NCBI GenBank assembly: GCA_023411555.1
Contig: JAEYOQ010000059.1
Location: forward strand, 186,001 to 250,000
Source: Bacillota bacterium
GTDB lineage: Bacteria; Bacillota; Clostridia; Lachnospirales; Lachnospiraceae
DNA length: 64,000 nucleotides
Direction: 5' to 3'
The notes under the pieces were generated by a model. The model saw only the letters and a list, made by a program, of their open reading frames with translations, was not told the origin of the DNA and did no database searches. A program made the position numbers and the translations under genes. Every line of letters begins with the position of its first letter. Positions within the stretch are counted from its first letter, which is position 1. Shown here one piece after another: positions 8,816 through 17,663 of the stretch.

Positions 8816-9023
8816 TTTCACATAAGCAAAGTGAGCACTTATAAGCTTCTTATTAAAATGCGAACGCGCACGCGAACCCTTTCTTTTTAAGTGATATGAT
8901 TTGTTAGGAACCGTTCAGATTGACGGAGAGAATAGGGTGTGCTAGAATACATAAGGTAAAATAAGGATAAAGTAGTATAGATAAATTAAGCTAGATAAAA
9001 CGAACAGGGAATGGGAGAAGACG

Positions 9024-10391
9024 ATGAAACGACTTATAATATGTATTTTATTGATGATTTCGCTGACAGGAATAACTGCTTGTAGGAAACAGGAGGCTGA
9101 TAATGGAATAGAGAAGGATACAGCTATATCGATAGCCCCTACACAGGCTATAGCTCTTGATGCTGAGGTTTCCCCCGCTATATCAAAAGAAGAGCCAGTT
9201 AATTCTGATTATATAATTACCGATAGACTGTTTGACCTGGGCGATAATATTACGGGAGTCTATCCCAAGATTAGCGGATTATCGGATTCGGATAAGCAAA
9301 ATACGATCAACCAATTGATAGAAGCTAAGACAATGGAGTTTGTTAACTTTTTTGTGGAAGACAATGTAACGATAGAATTATCTTATGACATTCCCTGGAA
9401 GGGTAATAAAGTGTTAAGCCTTCGGTATTATATGTATTTTGATATGGAAGGAGCAGCCCACCCGAGTAACGAATTCTATACACTCAATATTGACCTTGTG
9501 AATGGAAAGCAGTTGCGATTATCCGACATCCTGTATATTGATGATAAATTTATTAATATCATGAGAGAAGCGAGCACCTATTCTGGACCACTTGATATGG
9601 GTCCGGAGCTTGAGGATTTATTAGCGTACCTGCCGGAGTTAGATGTATCGGCGTTTACAAAAGCGGATGATGATACGGATTACTATAATATGCATACTTA
9701 CTTTACAGCGGATGCCATCGGATATAATCAGGGTGTTTCTCACGCGGTCGGGGATTATGCCTTATTTGAGGTGAAGCTTGCAGAGATTAAGGAGTATATT
9801 AGGACCGATTTACCGGTGTGGGAGGATTTTAAGGATGCACTTACAAGTGAGCCGTCTGGAGGTGGAGAAGCAGCTTCCTCTAATGAGGGTACAGAGTCAG
9901 AAGCAGCTGATTCAAAAGCAGCTGATTCAAAAGCAGAGACTGCTTATCTGGATGATAAGTTATGTGCTGACAATGAAGAGATATTGTTTACCTTTCCTCT
10001 GAAAGACTCCAGAAAACGCCTTACTGTCTGTATAGAAAAGGACAGTAAGGAGTACATAGTATACCGCTTTGGTACAAAAGAGAAGCCGGAGCTGGTATTC
10101 CCCGATACAACGACTAATTCCTGGAGTAAATTCGTATATTCCTACTATATGCGCGGTGGTGGTGCAGAGAATGAGGGAGTGGACCTCAATTACCTGACCT
10201 TTGAGAATAATGGCTTTCAATATAGGATTTATCAGGAGTATTCGGCTGTGAGTAATGAAACTGAGGTTGGGATCCTCGTAACAGACCTCACATCAGGGAA
10301 GGAAACTAGAATCACGGGGGTAACAGAGAAAGCAGAGGGTACCCTAATTAATCTGAGGGATAGCGACAAAATTACTATAGTGAATGAATAA
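9024..10391 (+). CDS. Lipoprotein with a DUF4163/DUF3298-like domain
   Basis: This 455-residue protein is secreted and lipid-anchored: a short basic start and hydrophobic run end in the lipobox ITAC with Cys20. Residues of about 60-250 resemble the DUF4163/DUF3298 region seen in RsiV-type anti-sigma factors and other surface proteins, with GAAHPSNEFYTLNIDL and NGKQLRLSDILY as the clearest match. The middle (about 270-310) is a low-complexity Ser/Ala/Glu linker containing a tandem AADSK duplication, coded by two identical 15-base units. The C-terminal 150 residues form a second, unrecognised domain. No sigma-factor gene is adjacent, so a signalling role is not supported. Its function is unknown. 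Confidence 0.7.
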   Translation: MKRLIICILLMISLTGITACRKQEADNGIEKDTAISIAPTQAIALDAEVSPAISKEEPVNSDYIITDRLFDLGDNITGVYPKISGLSDSDKQNTINQLIEAKTMEFVNFFVEDNVTIELSYDIPWKGNKVLSLRYYMYFDMEGAAHPSNEFYTLNIDLVNGKQLRLSDILYIDDKFINIMREASTYSGPLDMGPELEDLLAYLPELDVSAFTKADDDTDYYNMHTYFTADAIGYNQGVSHAVGDYALFEVKLAEIKEYIRTDLPVWEDFKDALTSEPSGGGEAASSNEGTESEAADSKAADSKAETAYLDDKLCADNEEILFTFPLKDSRKRLTVCIEKDSKEYIVYRFGTKEKPELVFPDTTTNSWSKFVYSYYMRGGGAENEGVDLNYLTFENNGFQYRIYQEYSAVSNETEVGILVTDLTSGKETRITGVTEKAEGTLINLRDSDKITIVNE

Positions 10392-10442
10392 GATAGAGAA
10401 TGCGATGATTAAGCTTGGTTTATCATAGAACCATAGAAATTT

Positions 10443-10530
10443 AGAAGTACAGAAGTATAGAAGTATAGAAGTATAGAAGTATAGAAGTATAGAAGTATAG
10501 AAGTATAGAAGTATAGAAGTATAGAAGTAG
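10443..10530 (+). repeat. 8-bp tandem repeat (AGAAGTAT), 11 units
   Basis: AGAAGTAC is followed by nine exact AGAAGTAT units (10451-10522) and a variant AGAAGTAG. The array lies between the lipoprotein gene and the copA promoter, outside any believable gene. Such arrays vary in copy number by slipped-strand mispairing. Confidence 0.95.
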
Positions 10531-10565
10531 GATATTGGAATAAAAATATAGTGGCCGTATGGGGA

Positions 10566-10594
10566 TTGACATTTTTCAATCCCCGTATTATTAT
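10566..10594 (+). promoter_or_regulatory. Promoter of the copper operon
   Basis: TTGACA (10566-10571) and TATTAT (10589-10594) are separated by 17 bases, placing the start near 10601, at the edge of the G/C palindrome. Confidence 0.75.
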
Positions 10595-10599
10595 GATTA

Positions 10600-10625
10600 T
10601 ACCCACCCCCCAGGGGGGAGGGGAT
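10600..10625 (+). promoter_or_regulatory. CsoR-type copper operator
   Basis: TACCCACCCCCC-A-GGGGGGAGGGGAT is a G/C-tract pseudo-palindrome of the kind bound by CsoR family repressors. It overlaps the predicted start site, where a bound repressor would block transcription. The csoR gene is the third of the operon. The assignment rests on sequence type and context. Confidence 0.65.
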
Positions 10626-10651
10626 GATATACCTAAAAGGAGTGGCTTTCT

Positions 10652-12925
10652 ATGAAGCAAAAATTTAGCGTTACTGGTATGTCCTGTTCAGCCTGCTCCT
10701 CAGCAGTCGAACGTAGTGTAGGAAAATTGAATGGGGTTCAGTCTGTTAATGTGAACCTGCTATCGAACAGTATGAGCGTAGATTACGATGAGACTGAGCT
10801 CAATAATGGACAGATTATAGAGGCAGTAGTAGCTGCAGGATACGGGGCAACAGAGTTTATAAGAGACAGTTCCATTAAACCGTCAATTGAGAAGGCTAAT
10901 CCTGTTGAGCAGGAACAGAAGGAGATGAAGACTAGAATCATTGTATCTTTTGTGTTTCTTATTCCTCTTCTATATCTTTCCATGGGACATATGCTTCAGT
11001 TTCCTCTTCCTATGGTGGTCATGGGAGCAGAAAATGGTATAACCTTTGCCTTCACTCAGCTTTTATTAACGTTACCAATCATGTATGTTAATCGGAAATA
11101 TTATCAGATCGGCTTCAAGACCTTATGGCATCGCTCCCCTAATATGGATTCCCTGATTGCCATCGGTTCTGCGGCAGCTGTTATCTACGGATTGTTTGCT
11201 ATCTATCGGATTGGCTATGGATTGGGTCATGGTGATATAGAGATGGTAAAGCATTATATGCATGATTTGTATTTTGAGTCTGCAGGAACAATTCTGACTT
11301 TGATTACCTTGGGAAAATACTTGGAAGCAAGATCGAAGGGAAAGACCTCCCAAGCGATAGCTAAGCTATTAGACCTAGCTCCAAAGACTGCCAATGTACT
11401 GCGGAATGAGATCGAGCTGGAGATACCGATTGAAGAAGTGGTTGCCGGAGATATCCTTGTGGTTCGTCCAGGGCAGAGCATACCGGTAGATGGTGTTATT
11501 ATAGAAGGAAGCTCCTCTGTTGATCAGGCTGCCTTGACCGGAGAGAGTATACCGGTCGAGAAACAGGCCGGAGACAAGGTTATAGCCGCTACCATTAATA
11601 AATCCGGCTTCTTTAAGATGCAGGCTGAAAAGGTTGGCGATGATACCACCCTTGCACAGATTATCCGACTGGTAGAAGAGGCGGGTTCCTCCAAAGCTCC
11701 TATCTCAAAGCTAGCCGACCGTATTAGTGGGGTATTCGTGCCTGCGGTTATCATTATCGCAATAGTTTCCTCGATGATATGGCTACTGCTTGGCTATTCC
11801 TTTGAATTCGCCTTATCTATCGGAATCGCTGTGCTCGTAATCTCTTGTCCCTGTGCCTTAGGTCTGGCAACGCCGGTAGCAATTATGGTTGGGACCGGAA
11901 AAGGGGCCCAGTATGGAATCCTTTTTAAATCTGCAGAGGCATTAGAGATATTGCATCAGATCAAAACAATAGTACTGGATAAAACCGGAACGATCACGGA
12001 AGGAAAACCTAAGGTAACGGATATTATATCCGTAGAGGGAATATCCGATGAGGAATTGCTACAGATTGCTGCCACCATCGAGAAGCCCTCAGAGCATCCG
12101 CTTTCCGAGGCAATTGTTCAAAAAGCGGAGGAATTGCTTCTGACCATCGATTCTGTCAGAGATTTTCAAGCCTTATCCGGAAGAGGAATAATCTCAGAAT
12201 GGAATGGTAGACAATATATTGCAGGTAATGATAAGCTGATGCAGGAGAGAAGGGTCGATTTATTAGGCTTGCAGAGTAAGGCACAGAATTTCGCAAAGGA
12301 AGGAAAAACGCCACTTTACTTTGCAAGGGATAATCGGCTTTTAGGAGTGATTGCAGTAGCTGATGTGATAAAACCTACCAGTCCTGAGGCCATAAAGAGC
12401 TTTCGTAGAATGGGAATTGATGTGGTTATGCTGACAGGAGACAACAAGCAGACTGCCATGGCAATTCAGAAGGATTTAGCTATTGATCATGTGGTGGCAG
12501 AGGTTCTTCCTCAGGACAAGGAAAGCGAGATTCGAAGGATCCAGGAGGGTGGACATATGGTTGCCATGGTTGGCGATGGAATCAATGATGCTCCTGCTTT
12601 AGCAAGAGCAGATGTTGGTATCGCCATTGGAGCTGGCACCGATGTGGCGATAGAGTCAGCAGACGTGGTCCTGATGAAGAATAATCTTCAGGATGTAGTA
12701 ACAGCGATCCAGTTGAGTAAAGCTACACTTAGAAATATTAAGGAGAATCTGTTCTGGGCATTTTTCTATAATACACTGGGAATACCTCTGGCAGCAGGAG
12801 TGTTTTATATTACCCTCGGCTGGAAGCTTAATCCCATGTTCGGAGCGGCAGCAATGAGCCTAAGCTCAGTATTTGTAGTTACCAATGCATTAAGACTGAG
12901 GTTCTTTCGGGCGAATGAGAAATGA
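10652..12925 (+). CDS. copA: Copper-exporting P1B-type ATPase
   Basis: This membrane ATPase pumps Cu(I) out of the cell. An N-terminal HMA metal-binding domain has CSAC (Cys12, Cys15). A predicted eight-helix membrane domain follows, with the CPC motif in ISCPCALGLATP that defines Cu(I)/Ag(I) transporters, the TGES actuator motif, the phosphorylation motif DKTGT and GDGINDAPALA in the hinge. At 757 residues with a single HMA domain it has the usual bacterial length. The start is ATG 10652 with AAAGGAG 10 bases before. It is first in copA-copZ-csoR, behind a CsoR-type operator, so expression should rise with copper. Confidence 0.96.
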   Translation: MKQKFSVTGMSCSACSSAVERSVGKLNGVQSVNVNLLSNSMSVDYDETELNNGQIIEAVVAAGYGATEFIRDSSIKPSIEKANPVEQEQKEMKTRIIVSFVFLIPLLYLSMGHMLQFPLPMVVMGAENGITFAFTQLLLTLPIMYVNRKYYQIGFKTLWHRSPNMDSLIAIGSAAAVIYGLFAIYRIGYGLGHGDIEMVKHYMHDLYFESAGTILTLITLGKYLEARSKGKTSQAIAKLLDLAPKTANVLRNEIELEIPIEEVVAGDILVVRPGQSIPVDGVIIEGSSSVDQAALTGESIPVEKQAGDKVIAATINKSGFFKMQAEKVGDDTTLAQIIRLVEEAGSSKAPISKLADRISGVFVPAVIIIAIVSSMIWLLLGYSFEFALSIGIAVLVISCPCALGLATPVAIMVGTGKGAQYGILFKSAEALEILHQIKTIVLDKTGTITEGKPKVTDIISVEGISDEELLQIAATIEKPSEHPLSEAIVQKAEELLLTIDSVRDFQALSGRGIISEWNGRQYIAGNDKLMQERRVDLLGLQSKAQNFAKEGKTPLYFARDNRLLGVIAVADVIKPTSPEAIKSFRRMGIDVVMLTGDNKQTAMAIQKDLAIDHVVAEVLPQDKESEIRRIQEGGHMVAMVGDGINDAPALARADVGIAIGAGTDVAIESADVVLMKNNLQDVVTAIQLSKATLRNIKENLFWAFFYNTLGIPLAAGVFYITLGWKLNPMFGAAAMSLSSVFVVTNALRLRFFRANEK

Positions 12926-12958
12926 AAATATAATATAATTAGGATAAGGAGAATTTAT

Positions 12959-13186
12959 ATGAAGAAGATTATGGATATTAAAGGAATGACCTGTGAGCAT
13001 TGCCAGGCGAGAGTTGAGAAGGTATTAAATGCAATTGATGGAGTCGACGCAAAGGTTGAGTTAAAGAAAAACAGAGCTGTTGTTAATCTGAAGAAGGATG
13101 TCTCAGATGAGACTCTGCGTAATACAGTAACCGAAGCCGGTTATGAGGTAGTAGCAATAACCGAGAAGAAGGGACTCTTCTCCTAA
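12959..13186 (+). CDS. copZ: Copper chaperone (HMA domain)
   Basis: This 75-residue cytoplasmic protein is a single heavy-metal-associated domain with GMTCEHC (Cys12, Cys15). It should carry Cu(I) to the HMA domain of CopA, encoded 33 bases upstream. The C-terminal EKKGLFS tail is unremarkable. An AAGGAG ribosome site precedes ATG 12959. Confidence 0.92.
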   Translation: MKKIMDIKGMTCEHCQARVEKVLNAIDGVDAKVELKKNRAVVNLKKDVSDETLRNTVTEAGYEVVAITEKKGLFS

Positions 13187-13202
13187 TTCATTGGGAGAAT
13201 TA

Positions 13203-13250
13203 CTGCGATAAAGGTGCAATAGACACTAATTTCACGCGGCAGAATGGAGG
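13203..13250 (+). promoter_or_regulatory. csoR ribosome-binding module of the shared GGCAGAATGGAGG type
   Basis: GCGGCAGAATGGAGGATT stands 7 bases before the csoR start and nearly repeats the sequence before the ROK kinase gene at 40.8 kb. CTGC at 13203-13206 can pair with GCAG at 13239-13242, though this stem is weaker than in the other copies. Confidence 0.5.
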
Positions 13251-13256
13251 ATTGGT

Positions 13257-13520
13257 TTGAAAGCGGATAAAGACAAGGTGGTACGTCTTCTTAAGACAGC
13301 AAGGGGGCAGATTGACGGAATCCTGAATATGATTGAGGAGGATCGATACTGCATCGATATTTCGAATCAAATTATTGCTACGGAAGCTATCCTGAATAAG
13401 GTCAACCGTGAGGTACTGCATGGTCACATCGATATGTGTGTGAAGGATGCCATCGTGAACGGTAATGTAGATGACAAGCTGCAGGAGATCAGAAGTATAG
13501 TCGATAAACTGACCAAATAA
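13257..13520 (+). CDS. csoR: CsoR-family copper-sensing repressor
   Basis: This is an 87-residue, all-helical DUF156 repressor. The Cu(I) ligands of CsoR are all present: Cys32 (DRYCID), His57 and Cys61 (HGHIDMC), which separates it from the formaldehyde- and sulfide-sensing relatives. Copper binding would release it from the operator before copA, making the operon self-regulated. It starts with TTG at 13257, seven bases after GGAGG; no ATG gives the conserved N-terminus. It ends the operon, with a terminator 40 bases on. Confidence 0.92.
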   Translation: MKADKDKVVRLLKTARGQIDGILNMIEEDRYCIDISNQIIATEAILNKVNREVLHGHIDMCVKDAIVNGNVDDKLQEIRSIVDKLTK

Positions 13521-13560
13521 TACCGGATACGATAAAATTTCAAAAGGATAAATCAAAAGA

Positions 13561-13591
13561 ACGGGCATTTAAGTGAATAATGCCCGTTTTT
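13561..13591 (+). terminator. Terminator of the copper operon
   Basis: ACGGGCAT and ATGCCCGT form an 8-bp stem with a T tract. Confidence 0.85.
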
Positions 13592-13642
13592 ATCAAATTA
13601 ATGCTTTATCGAATTAACGCTATATTGCTCTACAAATTTATA

Positions 13643-13672
13643 TTGACAAACTGTGATGGTATTAGATATAAT
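13643..13672 (+). promoter_or_regulatory. Promoter of the oligopeptide transport operon
   Basis: TTGACA (13643-13648) and TATAAT (13667-13672) are spaced by 18 bases. Confidence 0.75.
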
Positions 13673-13714
13673 AAGAACCATAATCTAAGGCATAAGACAA
13701 TGTGGTCGTAAAAA

Positions 13715-13746
13715 GTGGTTAGAATCTTTTAGACTGCATTTTTTTT
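13715..13746 (+). terminator. Possible leader attenuator before oppA
   Basis: GTGGTTAGAA can pair with TTTTAGACTGC through several G-U pairs and one mismatch, and eight T follow. It lies between the promoter and oppA, so it would act as an attenuator if real. The stem is weak. Confidence 0.35.
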
Positions 13747-13784
13747 ACACAAAATTATCTTATGCGGTTATAGGAGGAGAATAT

Positions 13785-15473
13785 ATGAAGAGAATTAGTA
13801 AGTTATTGGCATTGATGCTTACAGTGGCTTTGATGCTTTCTCTGGTAGCCTGCAGTAGTAAGAAAGAAACTACTACGAATGCAGATCCAGCTAAAGCCAC
13901 TGAGACACCTGCCAGTGAGGCAGGCAATGCCTCTGAGACCTCAGGTAAGATACTGAAGGTACATTTTGATGTAGAGGTAGCATCTATGGATCCGCAGATT
14001 GCTACAGATGGTACTTCCTTTGAGGTACTGGCAGCCGTTACAGAAGGCTTATATTCTGTAGATGAAGCAGGTTCTCCGATTTTAGCGATGGCAGAAGCTG
14101 TGGAGAAAAGCTCAGACGGCTTAACCTACACCTTTAAGCTGCGAGATGCAAAATGGTCCAATGGTACTGCTGTAACTGCCAGCGACTTCGTTTTTGCATG
14201 GAGACGTTTGGTTGATCCGGCGGTTGCAAGTGAATATGCCTTCATTGCAGAAATAGCAGGTATTAAGAATGCAGCTGCAATTACCGCAGGTGAAGTTGCT
14301 CCTGACCAATTGGGAGCCGTTGCTCAGGATGACAAGACCTTAGTGGTTACCTTAGATGTTCCGGTTCCGTTCTTTGAGTCCCTTATGGCGTTCCCGTCCT
14401 TCCTGCCGGTTAATGAAGCTTTCTTTACAGCAGCAGGCGACAGCTTTGGAACCTCTCCTGAGACGATTTTAAGTAATGGTCCTTTCATGATTACCGCTTA
14501 TGAACCGGCTGCTACAACCATCAGCTTAGCCAAGAGCCCAAGCTACTGGGACGCTTCCAAGGTTGCTTTAGATGGTATTCAGTATCAGGTTATCAAGGAT
14601 TCTCAGCAGGCGATGTTATCCTATCAGAATGGTGACTTAGACGTCGCTACCTTATCTGGTGAGCAGGTTGAGCAGTTCCAGGCTGATCCGGAATTCCATA
14701 ATATCATGGCAGGTTACTTATGGTACATATCTCCCAACCAGACGGTTGCAGGTCTTGAGAACGTTAATCTCCGTAAAGCTATTGCATTGTCCTATGACAA
14801 GGCAGCGATTGCCAACAACATCCTAAAGGACGGCTCAATTGTAGCTGATTTTGCAGTACCAACCTTACTTGCTACCGGTCCCGACGGAAAAGATTTCCGT
14901 GAGACCACTGGCACCTATCTATCTACAGATAAGGCGAAGGCACAGGAGTACTGGAAGACAGCACAGTCCGAGCTAGGAGTTAGTGAGTTGAAATATACGA
15001 TGATTGTAGAGGATACAGAATCTGCAATGAATGTAGCACAGTTTATCCAATCAGAAATTCAGACTAACCTATCCGGTATCACGATTGAGCTTCAGACTAT
15101 GCCAAAGAAAAACCGTGTTGAAAGAATGCAGCAAGGTGATTTTGAACTTGGCTTAACCCGTTGGGGCCCTGATTATGCTGACCCGATGACTTATCTTGAT
15201 ATGTGGACCACAGGTAGCCCGAATAACTATGGCTTCTGGTCAAATGCTGCTTATGATGCAATTATCGAATCTGCGAAAAAGGGTGAACTGGCGCTCAATT
15301 TATCTGCTAGATGGGAAGAATTAAAGAAGGCAGAGAATATGGTTATGGATGAAGCAGTTATATTACCTGTATACCAGAAGGGTGATGCTGTTATGATTAA
15401 AGCTGGTGTGGAAGGTATTGAATTCCACTCTGTCGGTATCAACCGAGTCTATAAGAATGCAACTTTGAACTAG
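13785..15473 (+). CDS. oppA: Oligopeptide ABC transporter, substrate-binding lipoprotein
   Basis: This extracellular, lipid-anchored receptor (SBP_bac_5 family) delivers oligopeptides to the OppBCDF transporter encoded next. The signal sequence ends at lipobox LVAC, Cys23, followed by a Ser/Thr/Ala-rich tether to about residue 55. The family segments are present: SMDPQIATDGTSFEVL, the SDGLTYTFKLRDAKWSNG strand and YWDASKVALDGIQYQVI. Length is 562 residues, typical for the family. A large hairpin separates it from oppB, which fits the usual excess of binding protein over membrane parts. Confidence 0.93.
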   Translation: MKRISKLLALMLTVALMLSLVACSSKKETTTNADPAKATETPASEAGNASETSGKILKVHFDVEVASMDPQIATDGTSFEVLAAVTEGLYSVDEAGSPILAMAEAVEKSSDGLTYTFKLRDAKWSNGTAVTASDFVFAWRRLVDPAVASEYAFIAEIAGIKNAAAITAGEVAPDQLGAVAQDDKTLVVTLDVPVPFFESLMAFPSFLPVNEAFFTAAGDSFGTSPETILSNGPFMITAYEPAATTISLAKSPSYWDASKVALDGIQYQVIKDSQQAMLSYQNGDLDVATLSGEQVEQFQADPEFHNIMAGYLWYISPNQTVAGLENVNLRKAIALSYDKAAIANNILKDGSIVADFAVPTLLATGPDGKDFRETTGTYLSTDKAKAQEYWKTAQSELGVSELKYTMIVEDTESAMNVAQFIQSEIQTNLSGITIELQTMPKKNRVERMQQGDFELGLTRWGPDYADPMTYLDMWTTGSPNNYGFWSNAAYDAIIESAKKGELALNLSARWEELKKAENMVMDEAVILPVYQKGDAVMIKAGVEGIEFHSVGINRVYKNATLN

Positions 15474-15515
15474 TAGATAAAATTATTAATTGAATATCAT
15501 TAATTATGTATATAC

Positions 15516-15570
15516 AGGAATAGTGACACTGTCGTGAGGTTACTCGCGAGCACGGTGTCACTATTCTTGG
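15516..15570 (+). terminator. Strong hairpin between oppA and oppB
   Basis: AGGAATAGTGACACTGTCGTG pairs over about 18 bases with CACGGTGTCACTATTCTT. No long T tract follows, so it is more likely a partial terminator or mRNA-stabilising hairpin that raises OppA relative to OppBCDF. Confidence 0.7.
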
Positions 15571-15663
15571 TAGTGAATAGGTTTGTCCATAGGCTTGATA
15601 CTATCAAGTAATCCTGAAAGGTCTGAGGATAAAGCCTCACTATAAAGTAAGGAGTGTGAATGT

Positions 15664-16605
15664 GTGAAAAAATATATTATGAAGAGGGTTATCATATCTA
15701 TAGTAACCCTTCTCGTCATCTTGATGGTGTTGTTTCTGATGCTGGAGCTGATGCCCGGCTCACCCTTCAATGACGAAAAATTAACCGATACCCAGCGTGC
15801 AATCATTAATGCAAAGTATGGATTGGATCAACCAATTATGGTAAGGTTCTTTCGTTACATAAAAGCCATGTTATCCGGTGATTTTGGTGTATCCTATACG
15901 ATATCGAAGAATACACCGATTACTGCGTTATTACAGACCAGATTACCGATCTCCCTGCGGATCGGAGGACAGGCAATCCTAATTGGAACCATAATTGGTT
16001 TAATTCTTGGCATCATTGCTGCATTAAAGCATAATACCATTTACGATACAATCACAACTGTGATTTCTGTTCTTGGTGTTAGCTTACCCTCTTATGTATT
16101 TGCGATGGCCTTAATCTATTCCTTTGGCTTCCGACTGAAATGGTTCCCTCTGCTTTATCAGATGGAGGCACCGATCTATTCGTCTGTCATGCCTACCATC
16201 TCCCTTTGCATGTTCACCGTAGCAACGGTCGCTCGATTTACCCGTACTGAGATGCTGGAGGTACTGGGATCGGAATATATGCTCCTTGCAGAGAGTAAAG
16301 GCTTAAACAGCTTTCAATTGATTTTTAAGCATGCTCTTCGTAATGCCTTAATCCCGATTATTACAGTATTGGCACCCTTAGTGGTTGGCTTAATGACCGG
16401 TAGTCTTGTTATCGAGAAGCTGTTCTCTATACCAGGAATAGGAAGTCTCTTAGTGTCGGCAATCCAATCCAACGATTATAACGTGGTGGTTGCTCTGACC
16501 TTTATCTATAGTGTTATGTATATTGGAATTATGCTAGTCGTAGATATCCTTTACGGCGTCATTGATCCTAGAATTAGGCTTGCAAAGGGGGGAGAACATG
16601 AATAA
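15664..16605 (+). CDS. oppB: Oligopeptide ABC transporter permease
   Basis: This 313-residue inner-membrane permease has about six helices (binding-protein-dependent transport family). The first helix follows a basic start, and the cytoplasmic EAA loop reads ESKGLNSFQLIFKHALRNAL before the final helices. It pairs with OppC to form the channel. The start is GTG 15664, nine bases after AAGGAG. Its 3' end overlaps oppC by 8 bases, which suggests translational coupling. Confidence 0.93.
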   Translation: MKKYIMKRVIISIVTLLVILMVLFLMLELMPGSPFNDEKLTDTQRAIINAKYGLDQPIMVRFFRYIKAMLSGDFGVSYTISKNTPITALLQTRLPISLRIGGQAILIGTIIGLILGIIAALKHNTIYDTITTVISVLGVSLPSYVFAMALIYSFGFRLKWFPLLYQMEAPIYSSVMPTISLCMFTVATVARFTRTEMLEVLGSEYMLLAESKGLNSFQLIFKHALRNALIPIITVLAPLVVGLMTGSLVIEKLFSIPGIGSLLVSAIQSNDYNVVVALTFIYSVMYIGIMLVVDILYGVIDPRIRLAKGGEHE

Positions 16606-17653
16606 TACAGAATTTGAATTTGCCCCGGAGGATTTTGAACTAATTGGTGCGGAAAGAATTTCTCGTATCGATGAAATTATTCCAAGTAAACCAATCTGGA
16701 AGGATATTCTATCAAGATTTGCTCAAAATAAGGGAGCAGTCGTAGGAATTATATTCATTATTATCGTAATCATCATGGCTATCCTTGGTCCGAACATGAA
16801 CGGACATACCTATGATTCACAGATTATAACCCATCAAAACCTGGCTCCCAGAATACCAGGAATTGAGAAGCTTGGAATCTTTGATGGTTCAGAGAATATG
16901 CATACCTCAACAGGCACCATTACTCAGAATAAATATATATCCGAGGATCCGAGTAAAACGACAGGATTGGAAGAGGTATATTATTGGTTTGGCACAGATG
17001 TGCTGGGCCGTGACATCTTTACCAGAACCTGGACCGGAACGAGAATTTCACTTTATATTGCATTGGTTGCGGTGATTGTAGATATGTGCTTTGGCATGAT
17101 CTACGGTTTGGTTTCCGGCTACTTTGGCGGTAAGGTGGATATGGTGTTACAACGTTTTTCGGAAATACTGAACGGAATTCCTACCTTGGTAATCGTAACC
17201 TTATTAATTCTGGTCTTTAAGCCGGGCTTAGTAACAATCACGATTGCCTTGGCTATCACAGGCTGGATAGGCATGAGCAGGATAGCAAGAGCCCAGGTAT
17301 TAAAGCTCAAGGAGCAGGAGTTCATTCTGGCCTCCAAGACCTTGGGAGCGAAGAATTTGTTCATTATCTTCAAGGAGATACTGCCAAATATCTTCGGTCA
17401 GCTGATCATTATGTCCATGTTCTCCATACCAAATGCGATTTTTACGGAGGCTTTCTTGGCCTTTATCGGTCTTGGTGTTCCGCAGCCGTTGGCATCCTTG
17501 GGTTCCTTGATTAGTGATGCCTTCAAATCCTTTACAACTCATCCTTACATGATTATCTTCCCGGTGATTGTTCTGGCGGTGATCATGCTAAGCTTTAACA
17601 TGATGGCAGATGGACTTAGAGATGCTTTTGATCCTAAGATGAAGGAAATGTAG
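16598..17653 (+). CDS. oppC: Oligopeptide ABC transporter permease
   Basis: This is the second permease of the Opp system. ATG 16598 follows GGGGGGAG directly and overlaps the end of oppB by 8 bases; the longer open frame from 16562 is rejected. The 351-residue protein has an OppC N-terminal segment, one helix near residue 40 (GIIFIIIVIIMAILG), an extracellular stretch to about 135 and a five-helix transport domain with the EAA loop ASKTLGAKNLFIIFKEILPN. Confidence 0.93.
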   Translation: MNNTEFEFAPEDFELIGAERISRIDEIIPSKPIWKDILSRFAQNKGAVVGIIFIIIVIIMAILGPNMNGHTYDSQIITHQNLAPRIPGIEKLGIFDGSENMHTSTGTITQNKYISEDPSKTTGLEEVYYWFGTDVLGRDIFTRTWTGTRISLYIALVAVIVDMCFGMIYGLVSGYFGGKVDMVLQRFSEILNGIPTLVIVTLLILVFKPGLVTITIALAITGWIGMSRIARAQVLKLKEQEFILASKTLGAKNLFIIFKEILPNIFGQLIIMSMFSIPNAIFTEAFLAFIGLGVPQPLASLGSLISDAFKSFTTHPYMIIFPVIVLAVIMLSFNMMADGLRDAFDPKMKEM

Positions 17654-17663
17654 GGGGTGGCTT

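Noticed and set aside
10443..10530. Tandem repeats considered as a CRISPR array
   Set aside because: The units are 8 bp and directly adjacent, with no spacers, and no cas genes are near.
10409..10660. Minus-strand open frame of 83 codons across the tandem repeat
   Set aside because: It exists only because the 8-bp repeat lacks stops; the translation is a repetitive Leu/Tyr/Ser string, and it overlaps the copA promoter and operator.
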